Shown: piece by piece, positions 28,532 to 37,367 of the stretch
How the letters are laid out: the number at the start of each line of letters is the position of its first letter
Numbering within the stretch: position 1 is the first letter of the stretch
Origin: Pantoea sp. Ap-967
Lineage (GTDB): Bacteria; Pseudomonadota; Gammaproteobacteria; Pseudomonadales; Pseudomonadaceae
Length of the DNA: 64,000 nucleotides
Assembly (NCBI RefSeq): GCF_011752565.1
Contig: NZ_VWXK01000001.1
Location: 186,001 to 250,000 of the forward strand
Reading direction: 5' to 3'
Made by a program: the position numbers and the translations under genes
Notes under the pieces: model-generated
Database searches by the model: none
The model's input: only the letters and a program-made list of their open reading frames with translations
Told to the model about the DNA's origin: nothing

Positions 28532-28573
28532 GTAGGAGCGAGCGCAGCTCGCGATGCGGCGCAGGCGCAGCGG
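28532..28573. repeat. Half of a family 1 REP (copy d2)
   Basis: GTAGGAGCGAGCGCAGCTCG followed by GATGCGGCGCAGGCGCAGCGG; the second inverted unit is absent, so this is a single, somewhat degenerate copy directly beside the family 2 element. Confidence 0.7.
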
Positions 28574-28656
28574 TTGGGTGGGCAACACTAACCAAACAGT
28601 CCGTTGCATTCATTGCTGCACACAATATAGCATCCTGCATCTTGATACAGTAAAGC

Positions 28657-29040
28657 GTGCAGTTTCCAGTGAGCGGCGTCCCCTTCAGCAAAGCGCAAAC
28701 CGTGGCAATCAGGTCAGCCTGCGGCCAGGTGTTGTCGTTGAATGTATGTGCCTGCCAGATCATCTGTAACGGCATCAGCCACACGCTCAAGGCAACGCCA
28801 TGCCGCCTGCTTCACCTGCTGCTGGAAAACGCAGGCGAGGTGGTGAGCCGCAAGACCCTGTACAAACGCATCTGGGGTTACGACTTCGACCCTGGCACGA
28901 AAATCATCGAGGTGCAGGTCCACTACCTGCGCGGCGTCCTGGCCACCCTGGAATCGGCGTTCGAAATCAGAACCTACCGCGGCAAGGGCATCAGCCTGCA
29001 AAGGGCCACAGGCGCGGTGTTCAATTGCGCGCTACCCTGA
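28657..29040 (+). pseudogene. Orphan winged-helix domain of an OmpR-type response regulator
   Basis: The frame from a GTG (28657) encodes 127 residues. Residues about 38-118 fit the OmpR/PhoB DNA-binding domain: CRLLHLLLENAGEVVSRKTLYKRIWGYDFDPGTKIIEVQVHYLRGVLATL and the final wing RTYRGKGISL. The receiver domain with its phosphorylated Asp is absent, and the first 35 residues do not look like a linker. I read it as the surviving 3' part of a two-component regulator gene. A short functional winged-helix protein cannot be excluded. The end overlaps the convergent MFS gene by nine bases. Confidence 0.55.
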
Positions 29041-30378
29041 CACCGCACCCAGCGCCCGTGACGCCACCAACCGCTTGCACTGAATGGCAATCACCGCCCC
29101 CAGCGCAGGCACGCAAAGGAACAGGAAGATCTGTGTGATCGACCAGTTCCAGCCCATCATCACGGCCCCCGCGCCCGCCCCCAGAATCGCCCCGGTACGG
29201 CCGATGCCAAACACCCAACTCACCCCGGTGGCACGGATGGCCGTTGGGTAGAAATTGGCCGCCAGGGCGAAACACCCGGCATTCGCCGACATCATGCAGT
29301 ACCCCAGGCAGAACACCAGCACGTACAGCGCCAGCGCACCATCGGCCCACAAGGCAATCAACACCGACACCACCGCGCTGCCCGCGAACATCAGGCTGAC
29401 CACGTTGTTCTGCTCCCAGCGGTCCATCTTCAGCCCGACGCTGAAGTCGCCCACCGCCCCACCCAGTTGCAGCACTGCCCCGATGATCGCCGCCTGGGAC
29501 AAGCTCATGCCGGCAGATTGCGCGGTGATCGGCAGCCAGTTGCTGAGCAGGTAGAGGTTGAGAAAACCTGCAAACATGGCAACCCAGATCATCAACGTGC
29601 CCAGCCGATAAGGCCCCCGCACCAGGCTGCCGACCCCTTGGCGCACCGCCACCAGGCCGCTGTGCTCGCTGCTGACCACACGGGTGTGCAGGTTGGCAGC
29701 GCCCGGTGCCAGGGCGTTGATGGCCGCGACGATCCGCGCCTGTGGCTGCTTGGCCTGAATCATGTAGCGCAGCGACTCGGGCAGCAGCATCGCCAGCACC
29801 AGCGCGAGCACCAACGGCATCAACCCACCGGCAACGAACACCGCCTGCCAGCCGTAGTCTTCGATCAGGTACTCGCTCAGCACGCCCCCCATGGCGCCCC
29901 CGAATGCGAACCCGCACCAGGTCGAGGTGACCAGCGTCGAGCGCCTGCGCAGTGGCGCGCACTCGGCGAGCAAGGTGGTGATGTTGGGCATGGTCGCCCC
30001 CAGCCCTACCCCGGTCAGCAAGCGCGCCACGGTGAGCATCGTCAGGTCCTGGGCCAGTGCGCAGGCCAGCGACCAGAAGCCAAAGAACGCGACCGAGGCA
30101 ATGATCACCACACGCCGGCCGAAACGGTCGGCCAGGGGCCCGGCAAACAGCGAGCCCAGCGACAGCCCCACCAGGCCGCTCATCATCAGCGGCCCGAGCA
30201 CGTGCCGTTGCAACCCCCAATCCTGGACCAGGGCCGGCGCGATAAAGCCCATCATCATCGTGTCGAAGCCATCGAGCACCAGGATCAGAAGCCCCAGCCC
30301 AATCACCAACCACTGCTGCCGGCCAATGGGCCGGGCATCCAGAAACGTATGCACATCCACTACATTAGACGGGCTCAT
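29032..30378 (-). CDS. MFS transporter of the aromatic-acid:H+ symporter type
   Basis: The 448-residue protein has 12 predicted membrane helices and the AAHS-family marks DGFDTMMMGFIAPAL in helix 1 and DRFGRRVVI between helices 2 and 3, with PESLRYMI after helix 6. It is a proton-driven importer of an organic acid. It is the last gene of the 15-gene operon, 30 bases after the isomerase/epimerase gene, so it probably imports the pathway substrate or an intermediate. The specificity cannot be read from sequence. Confidence 0.85.
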   Translation of the reverse strand: MSPSNVVDVHTFLDARPIGRQQWLVIGLGLLILVLDGFDTMMMGFIAPALVQDWGLQRHVLGPLMMSGLVGLSLGSLFAGPLADRFGRRVVIIASVAFFGFWSLACALAQDLTMLTVARLLTGVGLGATMPNITTLLAECAPLRRRSTLVTSTWCGFAFGGAMGGVLSEYLIEDYGWQAVFVAGGLMPLVLALVLAMLLPESLRYMIQAKQPQARIVAAINALAPGAANLHTRVVSSEHSGLVAVRQGVGSLVRGPYRLGTLMIWVAMFAGFLNLYLLSNWLPITAQSAGMSLSQAAIIGAVLQLGGAVGDFSVGLKMDRWEQNNVVSLMFAGSAVVSVLIALWADGALALYVLVFCLGYCMMSANAGCFALAANFYPTAIRATGVSWVFGIGRTGAILGAGAGAVMMGWNWSITQIFLFLCVPALGAVIAIQCKRLVASRALGAVSG

Positions 30379-30408
30379 GCGGTATTCCTCGGCAGTGCAG
30401 TGGGTGGG

Positions 30409-31254
30409 CTAGCGAACGCGCGGGCCGACGAAGGGCGCGCAGCGCTGCACGCCGATGCGCACGGTTTCTTCCGGCGCCCGGCGCCACCAGTCCAGCTCCG
30501 AGAACAGTTCGAGCTCGAACGGGCCGTCGTAGCCGATTTCATCCAGTACGCTGCGCAGCCGGGCGAAATCGATCACCCCGTCGCCGACCATGCCGCGGTC
30601 CTTCAGGTTGCGGGTGTCCGCCAGCCAGTCGCACAGGTGGAAGGTGCTCAGGCGTTGCTTGCCGGTGCGGCGCAGTTCGGCCTCGAAATCAGGGTCCCAC
30701 CAGCAGTGGTAGGCATCGGCGACGATGCTGGCCGCGTCCCCCAGCCAGTCGCACAGGTCGTTGGCGTCCTGCATGCGGTTCAACACGCTGCGGCTTCCGG
30801 CATACATCGGATGCAGCGGCTCCAGGCCCAGCTTGACGCCAACCGACCGTGCATAGGGGGCCAGTTCGCCCAGGGCATCGCGGATGCGCGCGCGGTGCCC
30901 GGCGATGTCCTTCTCGCCGTCGGGCATGGCGCCCACCACCATGACCACACACGGCGCGCCGATCTGCGCGGCCTGGTCGAGGATGGCGCGGTTGGCCGCG
31001 ATGCCTTTGCCGATGCCGCCTGCCGAGGCGGCGTCGTTGAACCAGGCGCTGGTGCACAGCGAAGCCACCCACATGCCTGCATCTTTCAAGTGGCGGGCTG
31101 TCGGCGCCACACCGTAGTCGTCCAGGAAGTGCCGCCAGACGGCGATGCCGCTGACCCCTTCACGGGCATAGCCCTCGATGGCCTGGGGCATCGACCAGGA
31201 CGGCGTGGTGATCTGGTTGATGGCAAAACGCGAGAGATCGAGCTGCTGGTTCAT
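30409..31254 (-). CDS. Sugar phosphate isomerase/epimerase-family TIM barrel protein
   Basis: The 281-residue protein belongs to the AP-endonuclease-2-like TIM barrel family, whose members include inosose dehydratase, hydroxypyruvate isomerase and tagatose epimerases. Likely metal or substrate ligands are in VKLGLEPLHPMYAGSRS (Glu), IVADAYHCWWDPD (Asp and His), STFHLCDWLADTR (His) and PFELELFSELDW (Glu). Typical members bind one divalent metal with these four residues. It follows the ornithine-cyclodeaminase-like gene by 75 bases. Hydroxypyruvate/tartronate-semialdehyde isomerisation would fit the glycerate kinase in the same operon, but that is inference. Confidence 0.75.
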   Translation of the reverse strand: MNQQLDLSRFAINQITTPSWSMPQAIEGYAREGVSGIAVWRHFLDDYGVAPTARHLKDAGMWVASLCTSAWFNDAASAGGIGKGIAANRAILDQAAQIGAPCVVMVVGAMPDGEKDIAGHRARIRDALGELAPYARSVGVKLGLEPLHPMYAGSRSVLNRMQDANDLCDWLGDAASIVADAYHCWWDPDFEAELRRTGKQRLSTFHLCDWLADTRNLKDRGMVGDGVIDFARLRSVLDEIGYDGPFELELFSELDWWRRAPEETVRIGVQRCAPFVGPRVR

Positions 31255-31329
31255 GCAAGGCTTCCTTGTTTTGGTATTGGGGTACGGCGCCTGCAGCCCT
31301 GGCGCGGCAACCGCCGCGCCAGGCGCGGG

Positions 31330-32451
31330 TTAGCCCTGGTGCGGCACGTCCCACAGGTTCAGGCGCGCGCCGATGCCCTTGCCCTGGGCGCTCTGCAGCA
31401 CCTCGTAGCCCCAGCTGATGTCGAACACTGCCATGCCACAGGCAATGAACATCACCCGGTCCGACGCCTGGGTGCGGCCGGCCTTGTGGCCGTTGACGAT
31501 ATCGCCAAGGCCGGTGGACTCGGTCAGCGCGGGCAGTTTGCCGGCGTCGATCAGGCGGTACAGGGGGCCGCCGATCACACCGCCGTAGTAGCCGTCCTTG
31601 TTGCCCGAAGCCACCGCGTCCTCCACATAGGCCTCGTGCAGCTGGGTGTGGTCGTAGACGATGCGTGCGCTGGTGAGGAACGACTCATCGGTGTTCACCG
31701 GCCCAGACACCAGCACGGTGGCGCCGGCCTTGATCCACTCGTCCTTGAAGTACAGCGGCTTGAGCCGCGAGGCCGCCACGGTAATCACGTCGGCATCACG
31801 AAAGCCCGCTTCGGTGTCGTCGGTGCCACGGGCTTTTATCCCATGGGTTTCCGTGACCCAGGCAGCGAACTCATTGGCCTTTTCCAGGAACAGGTCGAAG
31901 CACACCACCTCTTCCACGGCCTTGGTCTGGGTGATGATCGCCGAGAAGCAGGCCTTGTTGATCGGGCCACAGCCAACCACCGACAGGCGCTTGCTGTCGG
32001 GGTTGGCCAGGTGCCTGGCGCCGACGCCCGGCACGGCGCCGGTGCGCGCGGCGCTGAGCAGGTTGGCCGACATCAGCGCCAGCGGGGCGCCGGTGTCCTT
32101 GTCGTTGAGCATCATGGTCAGCACCGAGCGCGGCAGGCCCTTTTCCATGTTCGCGTGGTTGGAGCCGTACCACTTGTTGCCGCACACATCGAAGCGCCCG
32201 CCGAGGTAACCCGGCATGGCCGCAAAGCGCCGGTCCGGGCCTGCCACCGGCATGTTGGGGAAGCGGCTTTCCTTGGGGAACACGATGTTCAGGCCATGGC
32301 TGTTGTGGTTGGCGCCGCCCATCAGGTAATCGCCCTTGCCGAGCAGGCTGAACGTCTCTTCGCACACAGCCACGCAACGCTCGGCATCCAGTACGCCGGC
32401 AGCGATCATGTCGGCTTCGGACAGGTAGGTGAAATCGATCTTCGGGTACAT
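31330..32451 (-). CDS. Ornithine cyclodeaminase/mu-crystallin-family protein
   Basis: The 373-residue protein contains a Rossmann NAD(P) motif SVVGCGPINKACFSAI at about 175 and the family N-terminal segment with SANLLSAARTGAVPGVGARHLANPDS. It is in the subgroup sometimes annotated tyramine oxidase subunit B. Known relatives reduce cyclic imines (1-pyrroline- or 1-piperideine-2-carboxylate) or deaminate ornithine. In this cluster, beside proline-racemase-family and RidA-like proteins, reduction or formation of a cyclic imine is a sensible guess. It follows the enolase-like gene by 35 bases. Confidence 0.75.
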   Translation of the reverse strand: MYPKIDFTYLSEADMIAAGVLDAERCVAVCEETFSLLGKGDYLMGGANHNSHGLNIVFPKESRFPNMPVAGPDRRFAAMPGYLGGRFDVCGNKWYGSNHANMEKGLPRSVLTMMLNDKDTGAPLALMSANLLSAARTGAVPGVGARHLANPDSKRLSVVGCGPINKACFSAIITQTKAVEEVVCFDLFLEKANEFAAWVTETHGIKARGTDDTEAGFRDADVITVAASRLKPLYFKDEWIKAGATVLVSGPVNTDESFLTSARIVYDHTQLHEAYVEDAVASGNKDGYYGGVIGGPLYRLIDAGKLPALTESTGLGDIVNGHKAGRTQASDRVMFIACGMAVFDISWGYEVLQSAQGKGIGARLNLWDVPHQG

Positions 32452-32486
32452 GATGTCTTCTCGCTAGGTAGGGAGGAACGTTCGGG

Positions 32487-33761
32487 TCAGAAACGCAGCA
32501 GCGGCTGGATGTCGAACAGGCGGCAGCCTGCGTTGCGGGCGCTGGCACGCATCAGGAAGTTGAGTTTTTCAATACGCTCGCCAGAGCGCGGCGCGCCGTT
32601 CTTCTGAAACGGCACCTGCAGGCCGACGGACAGGTCCATCACCACGTCGTCGACCACGCCCCCGGAACGCCCCGACGGCACCGCGATCATGCCGTGCTGG
32701 GCGGCGAAGCGGTACGCGTCCAGCGCCTCGCTGATGGTGCCGACCTGGTTGGGTTTGAGGATGAAGCCGTCCACGGCCTGCAGGTCGTAGGCCTTCTGCA
32801 GGAAGCCCAGGTTGGTGACCGTGAGGTCGTCCCCCAGAATCAAGGTACGCCCCAGTTCGCGCTTGGCACGCTGGTAGCCGTCCCAGTCGTTTTCATCCAG
32901 CAAGTCTTCGATGAACACAAAGTCGAACTGCTCGGTCAGCTGGCGGGTGTAGTCGATCAGCTCGGCGGCCGTCACCCGCTGCCCTTTGAGCAGGTAGGTG
33001 CCGTTTTGCTTGTCGTAGAACTCGCTTGATGCGCAATCGAGCGCAAAGGCGATCGCGCCCCGGTACGGGGTACGTTCGATGGCCTGGCGCATCAGGCGCA
33101 GCACCACTTCCGGGTCGTCCGAGGGCGCGGCGTAGCCGTAGGAGCTAGCCACCGCCGGCTTGTGCCCCAGGTACTCGGTGAGCACGTCGTTCAGCGCCTG
33201 GAACACCGCCACGGCCATCTCCACCGCATGGTCGATGCGGGTGGTTTTGTAGGGGACGATCAGGAACTCGTTGAACGCCTGGGTAAAGCCGCTGTACTTG
33301 CCACCGTTCACCACGTTGAAGCAAGGCACTGGCACGGTGCCGATGGCGCCACCGGCGATATGGTTGTAAAGCGGAATGCGCTTGGCATCGGCGGCGGCGC
33401 GGAACGCGGCGATCGAGGTGGAATAGATGGCATTGCCACCGAGTACGTGCTTGTCGGCAGTACCGTCCAGGTTGATCATCACCTGGTCGATGGTGCGCTG
33501 GTCGTTGACGTCCAGGCCGATGATGGCCGGGGCGATCACCTGGGTCACGGCCTCCACGGCCTTATGCACGGTCAGGCCGCCATAGGACGAGAAGTCGCCA
33601 TCGCGCAGCACGAAGGCCTCGTGCATGCCCACCGAGGTTCCGGTAGGCGCGGCCCCCCGGCCCACGGCGCCACTTTCGGTGCGGATTTCCACTTCCACGG
33701 CTGGCCGGCACTTGCAGTCGATGATCTGCTGGGCCAGCACCGATACGATCTTGTCAGCCAT
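32487..33761 (-). CDS. Enolase-superfamily paralogue with altered active site
   Basis: The 424-residue protein aligns along its whole length with enolase (PTGTSVGMHEAFVLRDGD, DGTADKHVLGGNAIYSTSIA, LDCASSEF, IEDLLDENDWDG, GDDLTVTN, ILKPNQVGT). Metal ligands corresponding to Asp246, Glu295 and Asp320 of yeast enolase (Asp242, Glu285, Asp311/312) and the catalytic Lys345 (Lys336) and Lys396 (Lys387) are kept. But His159 is Tyr156, the catalytic Glu211 is Tyr208 and His373 is Gly364. It is therefore unlikely to be a 2-phosphoglycerate hydratase. It follows the glycerate 2-kinase gene by one base and is co-expressed; it is not the housekeeping eno. The ATG at 33761 matches the enolase N-terminus. 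Confidence 0.85.
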   Translation of the reverse strand: MADKIVSVLAQQIIDCKCRPAVEVEIRTESGAVGRGAAPTGTSVGMHEAFVLRDGDFSSYGGLTVHKAVEAVTQVIAPAIIGLDVNDQRTIDQVMINLDGTADKHVLGGNAIYSTSIAAFRAAADAKRIPLYNHIAGGAIGTVPVPCFNVVNGGKYSGFTQAFNEFLIVPYKTTRIDHAVEMAVAVFQALNDVLTEYLGHKPAVASSYGYAAPSDDPEVVLRLMRQAIERTPYRGAIAFALDCASSEFYDKQNGTYLLKGQRVTAAELIDYTRQLTEQFDFVFIEDLLDENDWDGYQRAKRELGRTLILGDDLTVTNLGFLQKAYDLQAVDGFILKPNQVGTISEALDAYRFAAQHGMIAVPSGRSGGVVDDVVMDLSVGLQVPFQKNGAPRSGERIEKLNFLMRASARNAGCRLFDIQPLLRF

Positions 33762-33762
33762 C

Positions 33763-35169
33763 TTATTTATCCCCCAGGGCAGGCACGTAGACGATGTTGA
33801 GGTCGCACAGGTTGGTGCCGGTGTTCCCGGTGAAAATCGCGCCATTGATGGCTTCGAGCGCTTCATAGGTGCTGTGCTCGCGCAGGGCCTGGTACAGGTT
33901 GATGCCCTGGGCCGTCGCCGCCGCAAGGCTCTGCGAATCGGTGATCCCCCCGGCCACTCGGGTGGTGCCGTCGGTACCTTCGCTGTCGATGGACAGCAGG
34001 CAGGCGCCCGGCGCCTTGGCGGCGGCAATGGCGAAACCCACGGCCATTTCCTGGCCCGGCCCGCCGTGCCCCTTGATAAGGGCATTGTCGAGAATCTGCG
34101 TGGTCACCTCACCGGAACTGAGCAGCACGCAAGGCGGCTTGATGGGGTTGCCGTAGGCCTGGATTTCCCGCGCCATCGCGGCCATGAAGGTGCCGGCATC
34201 GCGGCTTTCACCTTCCAGGAACGACGACACGATCAAGGCCGGAATGCCCATCGCCTCGCACGCTTGCTTGGCATAGATGCACGAGTCCGGCAGGGTGTTG
34301 AGCAGGTAGTAGGTGTTGCCTGGGAATGCCTTGGGCGTCTCCCCTTCCGGCCCCACCGTGTTCAGGTAATGAACGATGCTGCGCGGCAGCTTGTCGGCCA
34401 GGTTGAAGTTGACGATCGTCGCCCGGGCATCGTCCAGGGTGGTGGCATCCGGCCCAATGGGCGTGCTTTTGTAGGCCGTGTAGGGCTGGCCGATATCGCC
34501 GGTGGCGGGCGTGCCAACGGCGTCGCTGATGCCGATGCCGATCAGTTCGGCGCCGATAGCCTCGATGCGCTTGGCCAGCATGCCGCCATTGAGCGCGGAG
34601 ATATGCCGGCGCACCGCGTTGATCTCGTAGATGCCGGCCCCGGACTTGAGCATCACGTCGGTGGCGTCGACTTCGTCCTGCAGGCTGATGCCCTCGCGCG
34701 GGCACGACATCAGCGCCGAGCTGCCGCCACTGATCACCGCGATGAACAGGTCATCCTGGTTCGCCTGCTCGATGATGCGGATGATTTCCTGGGAGGCGCG
34801 GTAGCCTTCCTCGTTGGGCAGCGGATGGCCGCCTACATACACCTCTGTCTTGTGGAAACGGTCGCTGGCCTCGTGAATCTTGACGATGGCAATGCCGCGG
34901 GTCAGGCGCTCGCCCAGCACATGGTCCACGGCCATGGCCATGTGGTTGCAGGCTTTGCCGGCACCGAACAGGTACACATTGCGCTTGCGCGAAAGGTCCC
35001 AGCTTTTCGCCCCCACATGCAGCACATTCCCCTCCAGGCGCATGATGCTGCGAATGCGCTCATAGCCGTCCAGGCGGGTCAGTGTCTGGTCGGCCACTGC
35101 AAGCACGACCTGGCGCGAGGGAATATCGCCAACTTCAAGCAAATCCCTGAAATTACGGATTTTGTTCAT
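33763..35169 (-). CDS. Glycerate 2-kinase (MOFRL family)
   Basis: The 468-residue protein of the GckA/TtuD family phosphorylates D-glycerate to 2-phosphoglycerate with ATP. It has the N-terminal domain with VYLFGAGKACNHMAMAVDHVLG, ISGGSSALMSCPREGI and INAVRRHISALNGGMLAKR, and the C-terminal MOFRL segment with LLSSGEVTTQ, GHGGPGQEMAVGFAIAAAK and SIDSEGTDGTTRVAGGITDS. I take the ATG at 35169 with a GCAGGA site; an upstream frame adds 10 residues. It sits one base before the enolase-like gene and 211 bases after the AroE-like gene. Confidence 0.9.
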   Translation of the reverse strand: MNKIRNFRDLLEVGDIPSRQVVLAVADQTLTRLDGYERIRSIMRLEGNVLHVGAKSWDLSRKRNVYLFGAGKACNHMAMAVDHVLGERLTRGIAIVKIHEASDRFHKTEVYVGGHPLPNEEGYRASQEIIRIIEQANQDDLFIAVISGGSSALMSCPREGISLQDEVDATDVMLKSGAGIYEINAVRRHISALNGGMLAKRIEAIGAELIGIGISDAVGTPATGDIGQPYTAYKSTPIGPDATTLDDARATIVNFNLADKLPRSIVHYLNTVGPEGETPKAFPGNTYYLLNTLPDSCIYAKQACEAMGIPALIVSSFLEGESRDAGTFMAAMAREIQAYGNPIKPPCVLLSSGEVTTQILDNALIKGHGGPGQEMAVGFAIAAAKAPGACLLSIDSEGTDGTTRVAGGITDSQSLAAATAQGINLYQALREHSTYEALEAINGAIFTGNTGTNLCDLNIVYVPALGDK

Positions 35170-35380
35170 TTCAATTCCTGCATCAAGTAAGTCGAACACC
35201 GGTCAACCCAGCACTAACGAGTTGTTGCCTGAACCCTGCCCGGGGCCGTTTCGCACGCGCACGGGGCCGCCGTGCCTTGAAACCGGCACGTGCAAAAACA
35301 CATTCAAATCACGCCAAGGGCCTTTGCCCGAACGGGCTTCAGCTACCTGCTCCGGGCCATCAGCAATGGCCGGCGCGCAC
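35170..35380 (-). other. 211-base gap within the long operon
   Basis: No gene is seen. The minus strand carries a GCCCG-TT-CGGGC hairpin just after the AroE-like stop and a TTGACC-like hexamer closer to the glycerate kinase, neither convincing as terminator or promoter. No copy of the TGTCGAC...CGACA operator is present, so I treat the two flanking genes as one operon with low certainty. Confidence 0.35.
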
Positions 35381-36256
35381 TCAGGCTGGCTCTACCAGCC
35401 GGTACAGTTCTTTGGGGAACAACATTTCGCGCACGGCCGAATCATCGGTGCGCAAGTAATTGGCAACTTGTTCAAGGCCAAAGAATTCGAAGAACAACGG
35501 GGTTTGCAGAATCAACATGTCAAACCCTGGCTGCACTTGCAGGCCTTGCTTGATGGCCGCCTGCAACAATGGCGTGGGTTGGTTCTTCATGAGGATGTCG
35601 CACACCTGCGTGCCAGGCTGCAGGGCCGCGACCGGCAAGGGCAGCGGGTCGCCCGCCTTCAGCCCCAGGGGCGATGCATTGATCACCAGGTCGAACCCGG
35701 TCGGGTCGTTGCTGGTGGCCACCAGCGCGGCAATGCCGAAGTGCTCGCGGATCGCGTCGGTCACCTGGCGGGCCTTGGCGGTGTCGGGGTCGAACACCGC
35801 AATCTGCGCCGGGCCGCCGGCGGCCAGGGAGGTGGCGATGGCCGAACCTGCCCCACCGGCGCCGATGATCAGCACGCGCTTGCCCTCGTAGGGCATGGCG
35901 TAGCGGTCCAGCGACTTGACGAAGCCCAGGCCATCGAACAGTGCCCCTTCAAGGCTGCCGTCGGCGTTGCGGCGAATGGCATTCACCGCATTGGCGGTGC
36001 TGGCGATCTTGCTGCGCGTGTCCACCAGGCCGGCGGCGTCGGTCTTGTGCGGAATCGACAGCACCATGCCGGCAGTGGTCTTGGAGCGGAACAGCGCCCG
36101 CACGGTATCGACCAGGTGCTCCGGGGCCACCTGCAACGGCACCATGACCGCATCGATGCCACACAGCGGCAGCACCTTGTTGAAGATTTCCGGTGTGCGC
36201 ACCTGCTCGATCGGGTCTGCCACCATGAAAAAGACGCGAGTGTTCCCAGTGGTCAT
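35381..36256 (-). CDS. Shikimate-dehydrogenase-like NAD(P) oxidoreductase
   Basis: The 291-residue protein is in the AroE/quinate dehydrogenase family. The proton-transfer Lys (Lys71 in SIPHK) and Asp (Asp108 in FDGLGF) are present, as is the glycine-rich NAD(P) loop GAGGAGSA at 132-139. The segment that in AroE binds the substrate carboxylate through two serines (SxSP) reads QVRTP here, and AVNTL-type residues are AVNAI. It therefore likely reduces or oxidises something other than shikimate. It lies 73 bases after the proline-racemase-family gene. Confidence 0.8.
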   Translation of the reverse strand: MTTGNTRVFFMVADPIEQVRTPEIFNKVLPLCGIDAVMVPLQVAPEHLVDTVRALFRSKTTAGMVLSIPHKTDAAGLVDTRSKIASTANAVNAIRRNADGSLEGALFDGLGFVKSLDRYAMPYEGKRVLIIGAGGAGSAIATSLAAGGPAQIAVFDPDTAKARQVTDAIREHFGIAALVATSNDPTGFDLVINASPLGLKAGDPLPLPVAALQPGTQVCDILMKNQPTPLLQAAIKQGLQVQPGFDMLILQTPLFFEFFGLEQVANYLRTDDSAVREMLFPKELYRLVEPA

Positions 36257-36329
36257 TGAAGACTCCTTGAAAATGCTGATGAAGACGCTGGCGCCACCCC
36301 AGGCCTAGGCGTGGGGGGCGCGGTTCGGG

Positions 36330-37361
36330 TCACGCGCCGGGGAAGCCTTCGCCCCAGGTGTCACTGAGCATGAAGCCGCCCGCCAGCGGGTCGTCCGGGT
36401 CGACGCCATGCTGCTCGATGCTGTAGATCCAGGCGCGCCCTTGCACGCGCGGCAGCACGGCGGGCCGGCCGGCCACTTCGCTGGTGCCGCGCATCTGCAC
36501 CTTGAACTCGCTGCCGATGATCGAATGCGAGGTCAACTGGCTACCGGTTTCGGCCAGGCCACGGGCCGCCAGGGTGGCCAGGTTGGCCGAGCTGCCGGTG
36601 CCACAGGGCGAGCGGTCGACCCGGCCTGGGGGCAAGGTGGTGCAGGTCTGGTAGGCGCTGTCGCTGACGCGGCTGCGGAACATCACGTAGGCCACCTGGT
36701 CGATCTGCGGGTACAACGGGTGCTGCACACGGAACTGGCGGTTGATCTGCTCACGCAGGGCCACCCCCAGGTCGGCCAGTTGCCGGGCATGGCGTGGCTC
36801 GATGGTAAGGCCGGTCTGCTCCACATCCACCAGCGCGTAGTACACGCCGCCAAAGGCCAGGTCGGCCCGGATCACGCCGTGCTCGGCCGTTTCCACCTCA
36901 ACGTCCAGTTGCTCGACGAAGGCCGGCACCATGTCCAGCGACACACTCAGGCAGCGGCCATCCTTGCAGGCCGCCCGCGCCGTCACCAGGCCCGCCGGGG
37001 TATCGAGCACCACGGTGGTTTCCGGTTCCTGCATCGGCACCATGCCCATTTCCAGCAGGGTGGTCACCACGCAAATGGAATTGCTGCCCGACATCGGGTG
37101 GGCCTTGTCGGCCTGCAGCACGATGAAGCCGGCATGGGCGTCCGGGTGGGTGGGGGGCAGCAGCAGGTTCACCGACATCTGCAGGCAGCCACGGGGCTCC
37201 AGCACCACCAGCTTGCGCAGGCTGTCGTCGACCTCGTTGATGTAGTTCATCTTGTCGAGCATGGTTTTGCCAGGGATGTTCACCACCCCGCCGGTGATGA
37301 CCTTGCCGATTTCACCTTCACAGTGCACCCCGACAACTTGAAGCGATTTTTTCCAACGCAT
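36330..37361 (-). CDS. Proline racemase-superfamily enzyme, Ser/Cys active site (copy 1)
   Basis: The 343-residue protein has the superfamily fold marks PCGTGSSANLATLAARG near the C-terminus and DTPAGLVTAR in the middle. The first catalytic position, normally Cys in MCGH, is Ser91 (PMSGSNS), while the second, Cys253 in DRSPCGTG, is kept. In this superfamily Cys/Cys pairs occur in proline racemases and hydroxyproline epimerases, Cys/Thr in 3-hydroxyproline dehydratases, and Ser/Cys has been reported in some epimerase-type members. The substrate is probably an amino or imino acid that the neighbouring FAD enzyme oxidises. It starts 6 bases after that gene's stop. Confidence 0.85.
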   Translation of the reverse strand: MRWKKSLQVVGVHCEGEIGKVITGGVVNIPGKTMLDKMNYINEVDDSLRKLVVLEPRGCLQMSVNLLLPPTHPDAHAGFIVLQADKAHPMSGSNSICVVTTLLEMGMVPMQEPETTVVLDTPAGLVTARAACKDGRCLSVSLDMVPAFVEQLDVEVETAEHGVIRADLAFGGVYYALVDVEQTGLTIEPRHARQLADLGVALREQINRQFRVQHPLYPQIDQVAYVMFRSRVSDSAYQTCTTLPPGRVDRSPCGTGSSANLATLAARGLAETGSQLTSHSIIGSEFKVQMRGTSEVAGRPAVLPRVQGRAWIYSIEQHGVDPDDPLAGGFMLSDTWGEGFPGA

Positions 37362-37367
37362 GCTGTT

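Noticed and set aside
29467..32607. A 1046-residue plus-strand frame
   Set aside because: It is antisense to three well-supported genes (AAHS carrier, isomerase/epimerase and cyclodeaminase-like), has low-complexity, His/Gln/Arg-rich sequence and no domain; it results from GC-rich codon bias.
32487..33761. Housekeeping enolase (eno)
   Set aside because: Three active-site residues are changed and the gene lies in an accessory operon, not next to pyrG/kdsA where eno normally lies.
35170..35380. A second promoter or operator inside the long operon
   Set aside because: TTGACC and a partial GTCGAAC are present but the spacing and the second half do not match a promoter or the TGTCGAC operator.
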